This document shows, piece by piece, positions 26,254 to 35,318 of a stretch of 49,510 bases of DNA (its first letter is position 1; each line of letters starts with the position of its first letter). Both the position numbers and the translations under genes were made by a program. The DNA is taken from contig CAKRDK010000018.1 in the NCBI GenBank assembly GCA_934309475.1, positions 1 to 49,510 of the forward strand, read 5' to 3'. A model generated the notes under the pieces. It did no database searches. It worked only from the letters and a program-made list of their open reading frames with translations, and was not told the origin of the DNA. This DNA comes from an uncultured Roseburia sp. Its GTDB lineage: Bacteria > Bacillota > Clostridia > Lachnospirales > Lachnospiraceae.

Positions 26254-27600
26254 ATGGCATTTGACAGTTTATCTGAAAAACTTCAAAACGTATTTAAGAA
26301 CTTAAGAGGCAAAGGTCGCCTGACAGAGGATGACGTAAAGGTTGCTTTGAAGGAAGTTAAGATGGCTCTTTTAGAGGCAGACGTTAACTTCAAGGTGGTA
26401 AAACAGTTTACCAAGGCAGTTCAGGAGCGTGCAATCGGCCAGGATGTCATGAACGGTTTGAATCCGGGACAGATGGTCATTAAGATTGTAAATGAAGAGA
26501 TGGTCAAGCTTATGGGCTCTGAGATGACAGAGATTGCACTCAGACCTGGAAAAGAACTGACAATCATCATGATGGTTGGTCTTCAGGGCGCCGGTAAGAC
26601 AACAACGACGGCGAAGATTGCCGGGAAGCTGAAAGCAAAAGGCAAGAAAGTTCTGCTGACAGCCTGTGATGTGTATCGTCCGGCAGCGATTGAACAGTTG
26701 CAGATTAACGGTGAGAAACAGGGCGTGGAAGTCTTTTCCATGGGAGACAAGAACAAGCCTGTTGACATTGCGAAAGCAGCCGTGGAACATGCGGCAAAGA
26801 ATGACTTTAACGTAGTAATCATTGATACCGCAGGACGTCTTCACATTGATGAAGAGATGATGGCGGAACTCATTGAGATAAAAGAAAATGTAGCAGTATC
26901 CCAGACGATTTTGGTTGTGGATTCCATGACAGGTCAGGATGCGGTGAATGTAGCCGGAATGTTCGATGAGAAGATTGGCATTGACGGCGTGGTACTTACC
27001 AAGTTAGATGGTGATACCAGAGGTGGTGCGGCACTTTCCATTCGTGCTGTGACCGGCAAACCGATTCTTTATGTCGGTATGGGTGAGAAGCTTTCCGATT
27101 TAGAGCAGTTCTACCCGGATCGTATGGCATCAAGAATCTTGGGAATGGGTGATGTGCTTACCCTCATTGAGAAAGCTCAGGAAGAATTTGACGAAGAGAA
27201 AGCTAAGAAGCTTGAGCAGAAGATGAAAAAAGCAGAATTTGACTTTGAGGATTATCTTGATTCCATGAGTCAGATGAAGAAGATGGGCGGTCTGACAAGT
27301 ATCCTCGGTATGATGCCGGGTATGGGAGCCATGAAGATGCCGGAGATTGATGAAGCGGCAGCAGAGAAGAATATGGCAAGGACAGAGGCAATTATCTACT
27401 CCATGACATTAGAGGAGAGAAGGAATCCATCTGTGCTTAATCCGAGCAGAAAGCGTCGAATTGCACAGGGAGCCGGTGTTGATATTGCAGAGGTCAACCG
27501 TTTAGTCAAACAGTTCGAGCAGGCACGTAAGATGATGAAACAGATGCCTGGCATGATGAAAAAAGGAAAAAGAGGAATGTTTAAAGGCTTTCCTTTTTAA
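26254..27600 (+). CDS. ffh: Signal recognition particle protein Ffh (SRP54)
   Basis: This GTPase subunit of SRP binds signal peptides and 4.5S RNA. The 448-residue protein has an N domain, then a G domain with GLQGAGKTTTTAKIA, DVYRPAAIEQL, DTAGRLHIDEEMM, TKLDGDTRGGAALS and GMGEKLSDLEQFYPDR. The methionine-rich M domain (from about 300) has the RNA-binding SRKRRIAQGAG and ends MMKKGKRGMFKGFPF. The SRP RNA gene is not in this window. It is co-transcribed with ylxM and rpsP. Confidence 0.97.
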   Translation: MAFDSLSEKLQNVFKNLRGKGRLTEDDVKVALKEVKMALLEADVNFKVVKQFTKAVQERAIGQDVMNGLNPGQMVIKIVNEEMVKLMGSEMTEIALRPGKELTIIMMVGLQGAGKTTTTAKIAGKLKAKGKKVLLTACDVYRPAAIEQLQINGEKQGVEVFSMGDKNKPVDIAKAAVEHAAKNDFNVVIIDTAGRLHIDEEMMAELIEIKENVAVSQTILVVDSMTGQDAVNVAGMFDEKIGIDGVVLTKLDGDTRGGAALSIRAVTGKPILYVGMGEKLSDLEQFYPDRMASRILGMGDVLTLIEKAQEEFDEEKAKKLEQKMKKAEFDFEDYLDSMSQMKKMGGLTSILGMMPGMGAMKMPEIDEAAAEKNMARTEAIIYSMTLEERRNPSVLNPSRKRRIAQGAGVDIAEVNRLVKQFEQARKMMKQMPGMMKKGKRGMFKGFPF

Positions 27601-27635
27601 TAAATAATTAGCATATACCACAGGAGGTGAAAGTA

Positions 27636-27881
27636 ATGGCAGTAAAGATCAGATTAAGAAGAATGGGACAGAAGAAAGCTCCTTTCTATAGAATCGTAGT
27701 TGCAGATTCCAGATCCCCAAGAGACGGAAGATGTATCGAAGAGATCGGAACTTATGATCCAACAAAAGATCCAAGCGAGTATCATGTAAATGAAGAATTA
27801 GCTAAAAAATGGTTAGCTAACGGAGCTCAGCCAACAGAAACAGTAGCTAGAATCTTCAAAAGCGCTGGTATCGAAAAATAA
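27636..27881 (+). CDS. rpsP: 30S ribosomal protein S16
   Basis: The 81-residue protein begins [32 protein letters not shown], the S16 signature, and has normal length. The ATG at 27636 is five bases after AGGAGGTGAAAG. The in-frame GTG at 27627 lies within that ribosome binding site and is rejected. It lies between ffh and khpA as in other Firmicutes. Confidence 0.97.
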   Translation: MAVKIRLRRMGQKKAPFYRIVVADSRSPRDGRCIEEIGTYDPTKDPSEYHVNEELAKKWLANGAQPTETVARIFKSAGIEK

Positions 27882-27899
27882 GATTGCGAGGTAGACCTA

Positions 27900-28130
27900 A
27901 TGAAAGAGTTAGTTGAAGTAATCGCAAAATCACTCGTGGATTACCCGGATGAAGTTGTTGTGACGGAAACCGAGAATGAGAAAGCCATTGTCTTAGAACT
28001 GCGCGTAGCACAGTCTGACATGGGTAAGGTAATCGGAAAGCAGGGACGTATTGCAAAAGCAATCCGCTCTGTTGTGAAGGCTGCAGCCTCAAAAGAAGAG
28101 AAGAAAGTTATTGTAGAGATTATGCAGTAG
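27900..28130 (+). CDS. khpA: KH-domain RNA-binding protein KhpA (YlqC)
   Basis: The 76-residue single KH-domain protein has the GxxG loop in DMGKVIGKQGRIAKAIRSVV. KhpA forms a complex with KhpB (EloR/Jag) and affects RNA metabolism and cell elongation in streptococci. The length is normal. It is followed by a terminator. In most relatives rimM comes next, but here a signalling module intervenes. Confidence 0.94.
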   Translation: MKELVEVIAKSLVDYPDEVVVTETENEKAIVLELRVAQSDMGKVIGKQGRIAKAIRSVVKAAASKEEKKVIVEIMQ

Positions 28131-28136
28131 CGTCTG

Positions 28137-28167
28137 AGAGTATCACAATGTGATACTCTTTTCTTTT
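28137..28167 (+). terminator. Terminator after khpA
   Basis: AGAGTATCAC pairs with GTGATACTCT around AAT, followed by TTTCTTTTT. It closes the ylxM-ffh-rpsP-khpA transcript. Confidence 0.93.
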
Positions 28168-28255
28168 TGAAAAAAAATTGGGCAATTTTGGTGTGACTTA
28201 TGGTGAGGATAGGGAATTTTTAGCGGGATGTCCTATGGTAAAATAATAATATATA

Positions 28256-28285
28256 TTGTAAGATGTAATCTGGAGTGAGTATAAT
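28256..28285 (+). promoter_or_regulatory. Promoter of the FapA-receiver gene
   Basis: TTGTAA (28256-28261), 18 bases, and a perfect TATAAT (28280-28285). This gives the signalling module its own transcription unit separate from khpA. Confidence 0.6.
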
Positions 28286-28355
28286 AGATCTGCATATTTT
28301 TGCTTGACAGCATGTTACTGGAGAAGGCGCTGGAATGCACATAGGAGGAAACGTT

Positions 28356-29963
28356 ATGAGAGGTAGATTAAAGATTGAACTGGGAAGAGATTCCATGGTA
28401 GTTGCTGCATCTGCTCTTCCAGGGGAAGAGACAGAGATTACAAGGACGTCTGTGATGGCAGAACTGGCAATGCGGGGAATCAGAGCCGGTATTGATGAGA
28501 ATGCCATCAGTGAACTGGTAAACCGGGGAGTTCAAAAAAAGGTTTATATTATTGCTCGTGGCGTTCCTGCAAAGCGGGGAAGGGACGGTTATTATGAATT
28601 TCTGTTTGACAAGGACGCGAAAGAGACGGTACCATGTATCCGTGATGATGGAACCGTGGATTATTCGCCGAACATTACAATGGTAGAAGAAGGGGAGAAA
28701 GTTGCAGTTTATCACCCTCCGGTAGAGGGAAGTTTCGGCTATACAGTTTTTGATTCCGTAGTAGCGCCACCGCCTGCAAAAGAAGCAGAGCGCATTAGTC
28801 TGGTGAAGGTGGAGCGTGTCGGAAATGATTTTGTTGCAATGACGAAGGGGCGTGTCAGCTTTCATGCAAAGACGCTTGAAGTGAAGGACGCGATGATTAT
28901 ACAGGGAAATGCAGGATATGCCACCGGAATGATTGATTTCAATGGGGATGTACGTGTGTTTGGGGATGTCAAAGAGGGCGTTGTCATGAATGTCAGAGGC
29001 TCATTGGAAGTCATGGGAGAGATTGATGCTGCGACGTTGAAAATTGGAAAACATCTGGTCTGTCATGGTGGCATTCATGGTAAAAAGAAAGCACAGATTG
29101 AGGTCGGAGGAACCGTTACGGCAAATTTTATTGAGGGTGCAACCGTGCGTGCGAGAGGTGACGTGGTTGCCGGACATGTTATCAATGCCAACATTGTATC
29201 GCGAAGCAGTGTCAGCATTGATGCGACAGAGGAAAGTTTTGTTTTGGGCGGAGTGATTGAAGCAGATGAATGTATCAGTGTTGTGCGGGTTGGAAATGAA
29301 ACAGGTGCCCACACTGAGTTAAAGATTGTGAGCACGGATATCTGGAGCAGAGAGTATGCGAGGATTGTTGTAAAGGGAAAAGCTCTTCCGGAGACCAGTG
29401 TTGAGATAAATGGAATGAAAATGCCGGACTGTCGGATTGAGCGTGGCGAACTCCATGTGACAGAAAAAGGTATCGAACGTTTTGATATTGGAACATACAA
29501 ATACGCAGATATTGAGGAAAAATTAAAAGAGGCAGAAGATGCAAAGGCAGAGACGGCAGAGAAGGAAAAGGGACTGCCTATGGTTTTATTAGTGGACGAC
29601 GATCCGCTTTTCTTAAAGACCCAGTATACATATCTTACAGGAGAGTATCAGGTGGCAATTGTGAACTCTGCAGTCGATGCGCTTGCATTTATACAGAAAC
29701 GGGTTCCGGACGTTATTTTGTTAGATTACATGATGCCTCAGATGAATGGTGGAGAACTTTTAGAGAAAATCCGTGCATTTCCACCAGAGCAGGGAAGAGA
29801 CATACCGGTATTTTTCCTGACAAGTGTGACGGACAAAAGAGTAATTGTACAATGTTTGAAATTATATCCACAGGGATATCTAATCAAACCATTAAAGAAA
29901 GAAGAATTGCTGAAAATTTTAAATGAATTTTTTGCAAAGGAGCAGGGACAGCCTGCTTCCTAA
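28356..29963 (+). CDS. FapA (DUF342)-type protein fused to a response-regulator receiver
   Basis: The 535-residue cytosolic protein starts at the ATG seven bases after AGGAGG. The upstream in-frame ATG at 28335 lies before that site. Residues about 1-90 match the N-terminal part of FapA/DUF342 proteins (EFLFDKDAKE follows). About 100-350 is a Gly/Val-rich beta-helix-like region (IQGNAGYATGMIDFNGDVRVFGDV...IHGKKKAQIEVGGTVTANFIEG) typical of FapA and polymer-forming cytoskeletal proteins. A charged linker, then a complete receiver (about 412-530), has VDDDP, phospho-acceptor D457 in LLDYMMPQMNG, LTSVTD and LIKPLK. There is no DNA-binding output. The next gene is a hybrid kinase with an HPt domain, its likely phosphodonor. 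The role is unknown. Confidence 0.85.
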   Translation: MRGRLKIELGRDSMVVAASALPGEETEITRTSVMAELAMRGIRAGIDENAISELVNRGVQKKVYIIARGVPAKRGRDGYYEFLFDKDAKETVPCIRDDGTVDYSPNITMVEEGEKVAVYHPPVEGSFGYTVFDSVVAPPPAKEAERISLVKVERVGNDFVAMTKGRVSFHAKTLEVKDAMIIQGNAGYATGMIDFNGDVRVFGDVKEGVVMNVRGSLEVMGEIDAATLKIGKHLVCHGGIHGKKKAQIEVGGTVTANFIEGATVRARGDVVAGHVINANIVSRSSVSIDATEESFVLGGVIEADECISVVRVGNETGAHTELKIVSTDIWSREYARIVVKGKALPETSVEINGMKMPDCRIERGELHVTEKGIERFDIGTYKYADIEEKLKEAEDAKAETAEKEKGLPMVLLVDDDPLFLKTQYTYLTGEYQVAIVNSAVDALAFIQKRVPDVILLDYMMPQMNGGELLEKIRAFPPEQGRDIPVFFLTSVTDKRVIVQCLKLYPQGYLIKPLKKEELLKILNEFFAKEQGQPAS

Positions 29964-29993
29964 GGGATAACATTAGAGGAACAGGGTGAAAGC

Positions 29994-32900
29994 ATGAAAA
30001 CATTTTGGAAGAAAAAATGGAATGCGGTGTTGTTTTTCGTACTCTTTTTTCTTAGTTTCTTTTTCCTGTTTTTAGCGATGCAGAGCGGAGAAGACTATTT
30101 ATATACACGTTATGAGCCGTTAAAATTTGAAAAAGGATGGGAGTATGAATTTTCAGATGGAACGACAGGATCGACAACGTTACCGGCAAATCTGTCGGCA
30201 GGGGATGCGACAAGTCTGACTTTGACGAATACCCTGCCGGAGATAACAGGTGACGTTACCTTTGTTTTCCGTGCAAGACATACCATTGTAAAATTTTATA
30301 TAGATGGCAAGCTGATTTATGACCAGGAGGCTGACGGAAGAGGCGCCGTAAAAGATACGGTATTTCCGCTGTCTGGAAATGTCTGGAATGAAGTACAGTT
30401 AGACGCGTCGGATTCCGGGAAAACAATTACAATTGTCTCGGAAGGAATTGTAAAAAAATATCTGACTTCTCCGGGAGAAGTTTATATCGGGGACCGCGCA
30501 AGCTTTCTTTTGCAGCTGATGCACAGCAGAGCCAGCACGATTTTAGGTGCGATTGTACTTGTGGTGCTTTCCATGATTCTGTTTGCCCTGTGGCTGATTC
30601 TGTCGGTTTCGACAAAGGCAAAGTATAACGAATGTTTGTGGCTGGCTATTTTTACCCTTTCCGTTGCGTTGTGGGAGTTTACGGAGACGAGATGCTTGCA
30701 GTTTACATTGCCGAATGTGCGCGCACCGAGTATTTTTGCATTTGAAATCCTGCCATTATGCCCGGCTGCAATGGCGATGTACTTTACATACGGACGTCGG
30801 GAAAAGACAGTAAAGCTAGCCCGTATAGCGGCGACAATACCGCTTTTTGTCTGGATGCTGAACAATGCACTTCATTTTTTACATGTTTGCGATATTTCGG
30901 AGACGGTAATCATCAGTCAGATTATGATTGCATGTGATACTATCTTCTTAGGATATATTCAAATCAGTGATGTATTTTATGAGAGGAAAACGCTTGGAAA
31001 AGAGGGAAGCAGCTTTTTCTGGTGGGTACAGGTGTTAGGATTCTTGTTATTAGCACCGCTTCTTTTGATTGAAGTATCGAAATATATCATCAATGCGCCG
31101 CATTGGAGCAAGGATGATGCCACATTTGCAACGCTTGGTATTATTTTCTATATCGTATCGCTGACATTCCATTCCGGACTTAAGGTAGCATCGGAAAATA
31201 TTGCGGCGAAAGAGGCAAACCGTGCAAAATCGCAGTTCCTTGCCAACATGAGCCATGAAATCCGAACACCGTTAAATGCTATTTTAGGATTTGATGAATT
31301 AATTTTAAGGGAAGCGAACAACCCGGCAATTGAAGCATATGCAGCAAGTATTCAGAATGCAGGAGTGTCATTGCTTGACATTATCAATACGATTTTGGAT
31401 TTGTCTAAAATTGAATCCGGAAAGATGGAGATTCAGGAGGCGGAATATAGTACGGTACAGCTTTTGGACAATGTAATCAGCATGGTATCTGCGCTCGCAA
31501 TGAAAAAAGGACTTGAAATTAAGTTGGATATTGACGAAAAACTGCCGGAGGAGCTGATTGGAGATGACGTCAGAATCCGTCAGGTTTTGATTAATATTAT
31601 GACAAATGCAGTGAAGTATACCAAGAAGGGAAGCGTAACCTTTACGGTGAAGGTGTTAGAACAGTTAGAGAATGAAGGCGCATGCCGGATTCTCTTTTCG
31701 GTAAAAGATACGGGAATCGGTATCCGCGAGGAAGACAGAGGACGTTTGTTTGAAAAGTTTGAACGGCTTGATTTTGAGCAGAACAAGCATACAGAGGGTA
31801 CCGGACTTGGAATGAGTATTGTAGTTAAATTGCTGGATGCGATGGGAAGTAAAATAGAGTTAGAGAGTGACTATGGAAAAGGTTCGGACTTCTATTTTGT
31901 GCTTAAACAGAAGGTGGCAAACGGACATTATCTTGGAACTTATCAGAAAGAAACACCAGCACATGATGGATTAGCTGAGAAGGGAGAACATTTCATTGCA
32001 CCGGATGCCAAGATTCTGGTAGTGGATGATGTGCGGCTGAATCTGCAGGTGGTATGTGGTCTGTTAGCGCGCATGAAGATGCAGGTAGATACCGCGGAAT
32101 CGGGCGCACAGGCGATTGAGATGGCAAGTCATTGTCATTATGATGTCATTTTGATGGATCATATGATGCCGGAGATGGACGGTATTACAGCGGCAAAGAA
32201 AATCCGGGAGCTTGCAGCGGTAACCAGGGACGATTATTATAAGGATGTGCCGATTCTTGCTTTGACGGCAAATGCAATTTCCGGTATGCGGGAACAATTC
32301 CTTGAGGAAGGATTACAGGATTTCATCAGTAAGCCGGTAGAGGGAAAAGTATTAGAGACTGTCTTGATGAAGTGGATTCCGGTGGATAAAATTATCCGCG
32401 GGGATGAGGACACACTGCAGGAGGCGATGCGCCAGAGAACAGAAATAAATACAGAAGCAAGGGATTTGCAGGAAGGCGGCCAGACGGAACCGGTGTCAGA
32501 GGAAGAGACGGTAGCGGAAGACTGGCACATTGAGATTCCGGGATTCGACGTGGAAGCTGCAAAAGGATTTTTCTTAAGCAAGGAAATGTATGTGGAGACA
32601 CTGCATGACTATTTGGAATCAATACCGGATATTCGTGGCAAGATAGAGCGTTTCTGTGCGGAGGGCGATGTCAAGAATTATACGATTGTCGTCCACGGAT
32701 TAAAGAGTTCTTCGAAGTTAATCGGAGCGATGGAGTTATCGGAGAGGGCAAGACGGTTAGAGGAATGTGGTCATCGGGAAGACTTAGACGCAATCCGGCA
32801 GGATACCGGAGCACTGTTAGAGCTTTATCAGAAATATCAGAATACGATTGCAGAATTCTTTGGAGATGAGGAAAAGCCGGAGGGCACACAGATTTCGGAA

Positions 32901-33104
32901 GAAGAGATGAAACAGAGTCTACAGCAGTTAAAAGATGCGGCGGAGAACTTTAATATGGAAGCTTATTTCAATTGGGAAAAAGAGATGGAAAACGTTTCCG
33001 TACCGGAGATTTACCAGGAAGCATGGAAGGGAATCAAAGAAGCTGTGCGGAATGTGTCATTTTCGGAAACGGTGGAACGCATCAAAAAAGTATTAGGCGA
33101 ATAA
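29994..33104 (+). CDS. Hybrid histidine kinase (HisKA-HATPase-REC-HPt)
   Basis: The 1036-residue membrane sensor kinase has an N-terminal membrane helix (about 12-30) and an extracytoplasmic beta-rich domain of about 130 residues (DVTFVFRARHTIVKFYIDGKLIYD). Seven or eight helices follow (about 180-395), resembling 7TM-DISM sensors. HisKA has H421 in FLANMSHEIRTPLNAILGF. HATPase_c has NIMTNAVKYTKKG, DTGIGI and GTGLGMSIV. A receiver has D722 in LMDHMMPEMDG and FISKPV, and a C-terminal HPt has H901 in VVHGLKSSSKLIGA. This is the BarA-like layout for a His-Asp-His-Asp phosphorelay. The final Asp is plausibly D457 of the preceding FapA-receiver protein, 30 bases upstream. The ligand is unknown. 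Confidence 0.92.
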   Translation: MKTFWKKKWNAVLFFVLFFLSFFFLFLAMQSGEDYLYTRYEPLKFEKGWEYEFSDGTTGSTTLPANLSAGDATSLTLTNTLPEITGDVTFVFRARHTIVKFYIDGKLIYDQEADGRGAVKDTVFPLSGNVWNEVQLDASDSGKTITIVSEGIVKKYLTSPGEVYIGDRASFLLQLMHSRASTILGAIVLVVLSMILFALWLILSVSTKAKYNECLWLAIFTLSVALWEFTETRCLQFTLPNVRAPSIFAFEILPLCPAAMAMYFTYGRREKTVKLARIAATIPLFVWMLNNALHFLHVCDISETVIISQIMIACDTIFLGYIQISDVFYERKTLGKEGSSFFWWVQVLGFLLLAPLLLIEVSKYIINAPHWSKDDATFATLGIIFYIVSLTFHSGLKVASENIAAKEANRAKSQFLANMSHEIRTPLNAILGFDELILREANNPAIEAYAASIQNAGVSLLDIINTILDLSKIESGKMEIQEAEYSTVQLLDNVISMVSALAMKKGLEIKLDIDEKLPEELIGDDVRIRQVLINIMTNAVKYTKKGSVTFTVKVLEQLENEGACRILFSVKDTGIGIREEDRGRLFEKFERLDFEQNKHTEGTGLGMSIVVKLLDAMGSKIELESDYGKGSDFYFVLKQKVANGHYLGTYQKETPAHDGLAEKGEHFIAPDAKILVVDDVRLNLQVVCGLLARMKMQVDTAESGAQAIEMASHCHYDVILMDHMMPEMDGITAAKKIRELAAVTRDDYYKDVPILALTANAISGMREQFLEEGLQDFISKPVEGKVLETVLMKWIPVDKIIRGDEDTLQEAMRQRTEINTEARDLQEGGQTEPVSEEETVAEDWHIEIPGFDVEAAKGFFLSKEMYVETLHDYLESIPDIRGKIERFCAEGDVKNYTIVVHGLKSSSKLIGAMELSERARRLEECGHREDLDAIRQDTGALLELYQKYQNTIAEFFGDEEKPEGTQISEEEMKQSLQQLKDAAENFNMEAYFNWEKEMENVSVPEIYQEAWKGIKEAVRNVSFSETVERIKKVLGE

Positions 33105-33110
33105 GTACAG

Positions 33111-33149
33111 GAAAAGCATCGGCAAAACGTGTCTGATGCTTTTCTTTCT
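33111..33149 (+). terminator. Terminator after the hybrid kinase
   Basis: GAAAAGCATC pairs with GATGCTTTTC. An inner GGCA/TGTC extends the stem, and TTTCTTTC follows. It isolates the signalling module from rimM. Confidence 0.88.
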
Positions 33150-33159
33150 TTCAAATCTA

Positions 33160-33168
33160 TGGTAGAAT
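33160..33168 (+). promoter_or_regulatory. Extended -10 promoter of rimM-trmD
   Basis: TGGTAGAAT is an extended -10 without a good -35. It lies about 50 bases upstream of the rimM ribosome binding site. Confidence 0.5.
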
Positions 33169-33226
33169 AACACAGATTAGAAGAACGTAACTACAAAATA
33201 AATTATAATAGTTGGAGGAACAAAGT

Positions 33227-33748
33227 ATGGAGGACGTGTTAAAAGTTGGTGTGATTACGACAACACATGGAGTCAGAGGCGAGGTGAAGGTATTTCCGAC
33301 AACAGATGATCCGGCACGTTTTAAAAAATTAAAACAGGTTATTTTAGATAACGGGAAAGAAAAAAGAGACCTTGAAATTGAGCAGGTGAAGTTTTTTAAG
33401 AACCTTGTTATCCTGAAATTCAAGGGGATTGATAATATAAATGACATCGAGAAGTACAAAAAGGCAGAACTTTTCGTTACAAGAGAACATGCGGTAAAAT
33501 TGAAAAAGAATGAATATTTTATCGCTGATTTAATCGGACTCTCCGTAACCTCAGATGAGGGCGAGGAGTTAGGCGAGCTGAACGATGTCTTACAGACAGG
33601 TGCTAACGATGTCTATGTCATCAGCAAAGACGGCAAAGAAGAAATCTTGCTTCCGGCAATCCGCGACTGCGTCTTAGAGGTCGATATCGAAGCGGGAACG
33701 ATGAAGGTGCATTTGCTTCCGGGATTGCGTGAAATGAATCAGAAATAG
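33227..33748 (+). CDS. rimM: 16S rRNA processing protein RimM
   Basis: RimM is a 30S maturation factor that acts on the head domain with S19. The 173-residue protein begins [29 protein letters not shown], the RimM signature. The PRC-barrel C-terminal half includes [11 protein letters not shown] and [16 protein letters not shown], ending [15 protein letters not shown]. The ATG at 33227 is seven bases after TTGGAGG. The in-frame TTG at 33212 is part of that site. trmD follows after 29 bases. Confidence 0.95.
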   Translation: MEDVLKVGVITTTHGVRGEVKVFPTTDDPARFKKLKQVILDNGKEKRDLEIEQVKFFKNLVILKFKGIDNINDIEKYKKAELFVTREHAVKLKKNEYFIADLIGLSVTSDEGEELGELNDVLQTGANDVYVISKDGKEEILLPAIRDCVLEVDIEAGTMKVHLLPGLREMNQK

Positions 33749-33777
33749 AAAAAGGAAAAAGAAAAAGGAAAAAGAAA

Positions 33778-35202
33778 ATGGAATTTTACGTTTTGACGTT
33801 ATTTCCTGAGATGATTACGCAGGGCTTAAACACAAGCATTATCGGAAAAGCGGTGGAAAAGGGGCTGCTTTCCATAGATGCGGTCAATATCAGGGATTAT
33901 ACTAAGAACAAGCATAAAAAAGTAGACGATTATCCCTATGGAGGCGGCGCCGGAATGTTGATGCAGGCACAGCCTGTTTCGGACGCCTGGCATTCGGTGG
34001 CGGATGGAAAGAAGAAACCGCCGCGGACGATTTATGTGACACCACAGGGAAAGCCGTTTAACCAGAAGATGGCAAGAGAATTTGCAGAGTGTAGTGAGCT
34101 TGTCTTTTTGTGTGGGCATTATGAGGGAATCGATGAGCGCGTGTTAGAAGAAGTCGTGACGGATTATGTCTCCATCGGAGATTATGTGCTGACGGGCGGC
34201 GAACTCGCGTCTATGGTCATGATTGATGCCATATCAAGACTTGTGCCGGGGGTTTTGAACAATGAAGAATCGGCGGAGACAGAGTCCTTTCATAATAACC
34301 TGCTCGAACATCCGCAGTATTCAAGACCGGTGGAATGGAATGGGAAAAAGGTGCCGCAGGTTCTTTTATCCGGGGATCAGCGGAAAATTTCTGCCTGGCG
34401 GTTAGAGGAATCGGAAAAGCGCACAAGAGAGCGCAGACCGGATTTGTATAAAAAGTACGAACAATTACAACAGTGCAGACAATTCCTGCAACAGGAAAAA
34501 CTGCTTCACACGGATATGACAGAACTGATTGCGCGGGGACATGCAGAGTTTGTCTTGCAGGAGGACGGCTGTGTCTGCCTGCGCGATATGAAAAGCGGAG
34601 CCTATTTCTTTTCGGCAAAAGAGCAGCAGGCGGGCATCCGGGCGCTTGAGAAAGTGTTAAAAGAGCGCGGGGCGATAAAACTGCTTGTGGCGCATCAGGA
34701 CTTTATGGTGGAACCGGTCAAAAAATTATGCGGATTTGAACAGGTGATGGAGTGTCAGCAGGCGGTTTATACGAAGAAGGAAAAGCTTCCAATCACGGGC
34801 TTGTACCGGCTTGATAAAGTTCCAACAGAGGGAATGCCGGAAATCCGCCGCTTAGACCAAAGTTACTGCACGGAAATCTGTGCACATTACGGAATGGTGT
34901 CGGACGAGACCTACATCGCAGGACGCCTGAAAGAAGGTGCCATGTACGGCGCATTTTTAGAGGAGAAACTGGTGGGCTTTATCGGCATGCACGAAGAAGG
35001 AAGCACCGGAATGTTAGAGGTATACGAAGAGTACCGAGGCAGAAAAATCGGAAAGGCATTGGAGACGTATCTGATTAATTTACAGCTGGAACAGGGCTAT
35101 ACGCCGTTTGGACAGGTTGTGAAAGGGAATGAAGTGTCTGCCCGTTTGCAGCAGTCGCTAGGTCTTTACATGGCAAAGTCAAATATTTACTGGATGGAAT
35201 AA
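33778..35202 (+). CDS. trmD: tRNA (guanine37-N1)-methyltransferase fused to a GNAT acetyltransferase-like region
   Basis: Residues 1 to about 225 are a complete TrmD: MEFYVLTLFPEMI, PYGGGAGMLM, YVTPQGKPFNQ, FLCGHYEGIDERV and the knot region SIGDYVLTGGELASMVMIDAISRLVPGVL, ending KRTRERRPDLYKKY. It methylates G37 of tRNAs using SAM. Instead of stopping near residue 240, the frame continues to 474. The added part holds an N-terminal alpha/beta segment and a GNAT-like fold with the CoA-loop motif EYRGRKIGKALE preceded by KLVGFIGMHEE. No start codon with a ribosome binding site occurs at the junction, so translation as one polypeptide is likely. The acetyl acceptor is unknown. Confidence 0.93.
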   Translation: MEFYVLTLFPEMITQGLNTSIIGKAVEKGLLSIDAVNIRDYTKNKHKKVDDYPYGGGAGMLMQAQPVSDAWHSVADGKKKPPRTIYVTPQGKPFNQKMAREFAECSELVFLCGHYEGIDERVLEEVVTDYVSIGDYVLTGGELASMVMIDAISRLVPGVLNNEESAETESFHNNLLEHPQYSRPVEWNGKKVPQVLLSGDQRKISAWRLEESEKRTRERRPDLYKKYEQLQQCRQFLQQEKLLHTDMTELIARGHAEFVLQEDGCVCLRDMKSGAYFFSAKEQQAGIRALEKVLKERGAIKLLVAHQDFMVEPVKKLCGFEQVMECQQAVYTKKEKLPITGLYRLDKVPTEGMPEIRRLDQSYCTEICAHYGMVSDETYIAGRLKEGAMYGAFLEEKLVGFIGMHEEGSTGMLEVYEEYRGRKIGKALETYLINLQLEQGYTPFGQVVKGNEVSARLQQSLGLYMAKSNIYWME

Positions 35203-35209
35203 AAAAAGC

Positions 35210-35238
35210 TTGCATCCTGCCCGAAGGGATGTTATACT
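35210..35238 (+). promoter_or_regulatory. rplS promoter
   Basis: TTGCAT (35210-35215), exactly 17 bases, TATACT (35233-35238) with an upstream TGT forming an extended -10. It gives rplS its own strong start. Confidence 0.78.
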
Positions 35239-35244
35239 ATTAAA

Positions 35245-35318
35245 GTTGTGAAAAGAAGGAGATGGTCCTCTGTTGCCATAGGGGCATTAAGAACATCCAA
35301 ATATTAGGAGGTCACAAA
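35245..35318 (+). ncRNA. Possible L19 leader RNA
   Basis: The 75-base untranslated leader of rplS can fold with GATG (35261-35264) pairing CATC (35294-35297) enclosing TGCC/GGCA (35274-35277 with 35283-35286). L19 leaders are known upstream of rplS in Firmicutes. The assignment rests on position and this small fold only. Confidence 0.35.

Noticed and set aside
33722..33777. The AAAAAGGAAAAAG repeats before trmD as a regulatory tandem repeat
   Set aside because: Three short A/G-rich repeats simply form an extended ribosome binding region between rimM and trmD, and no structure is evident.
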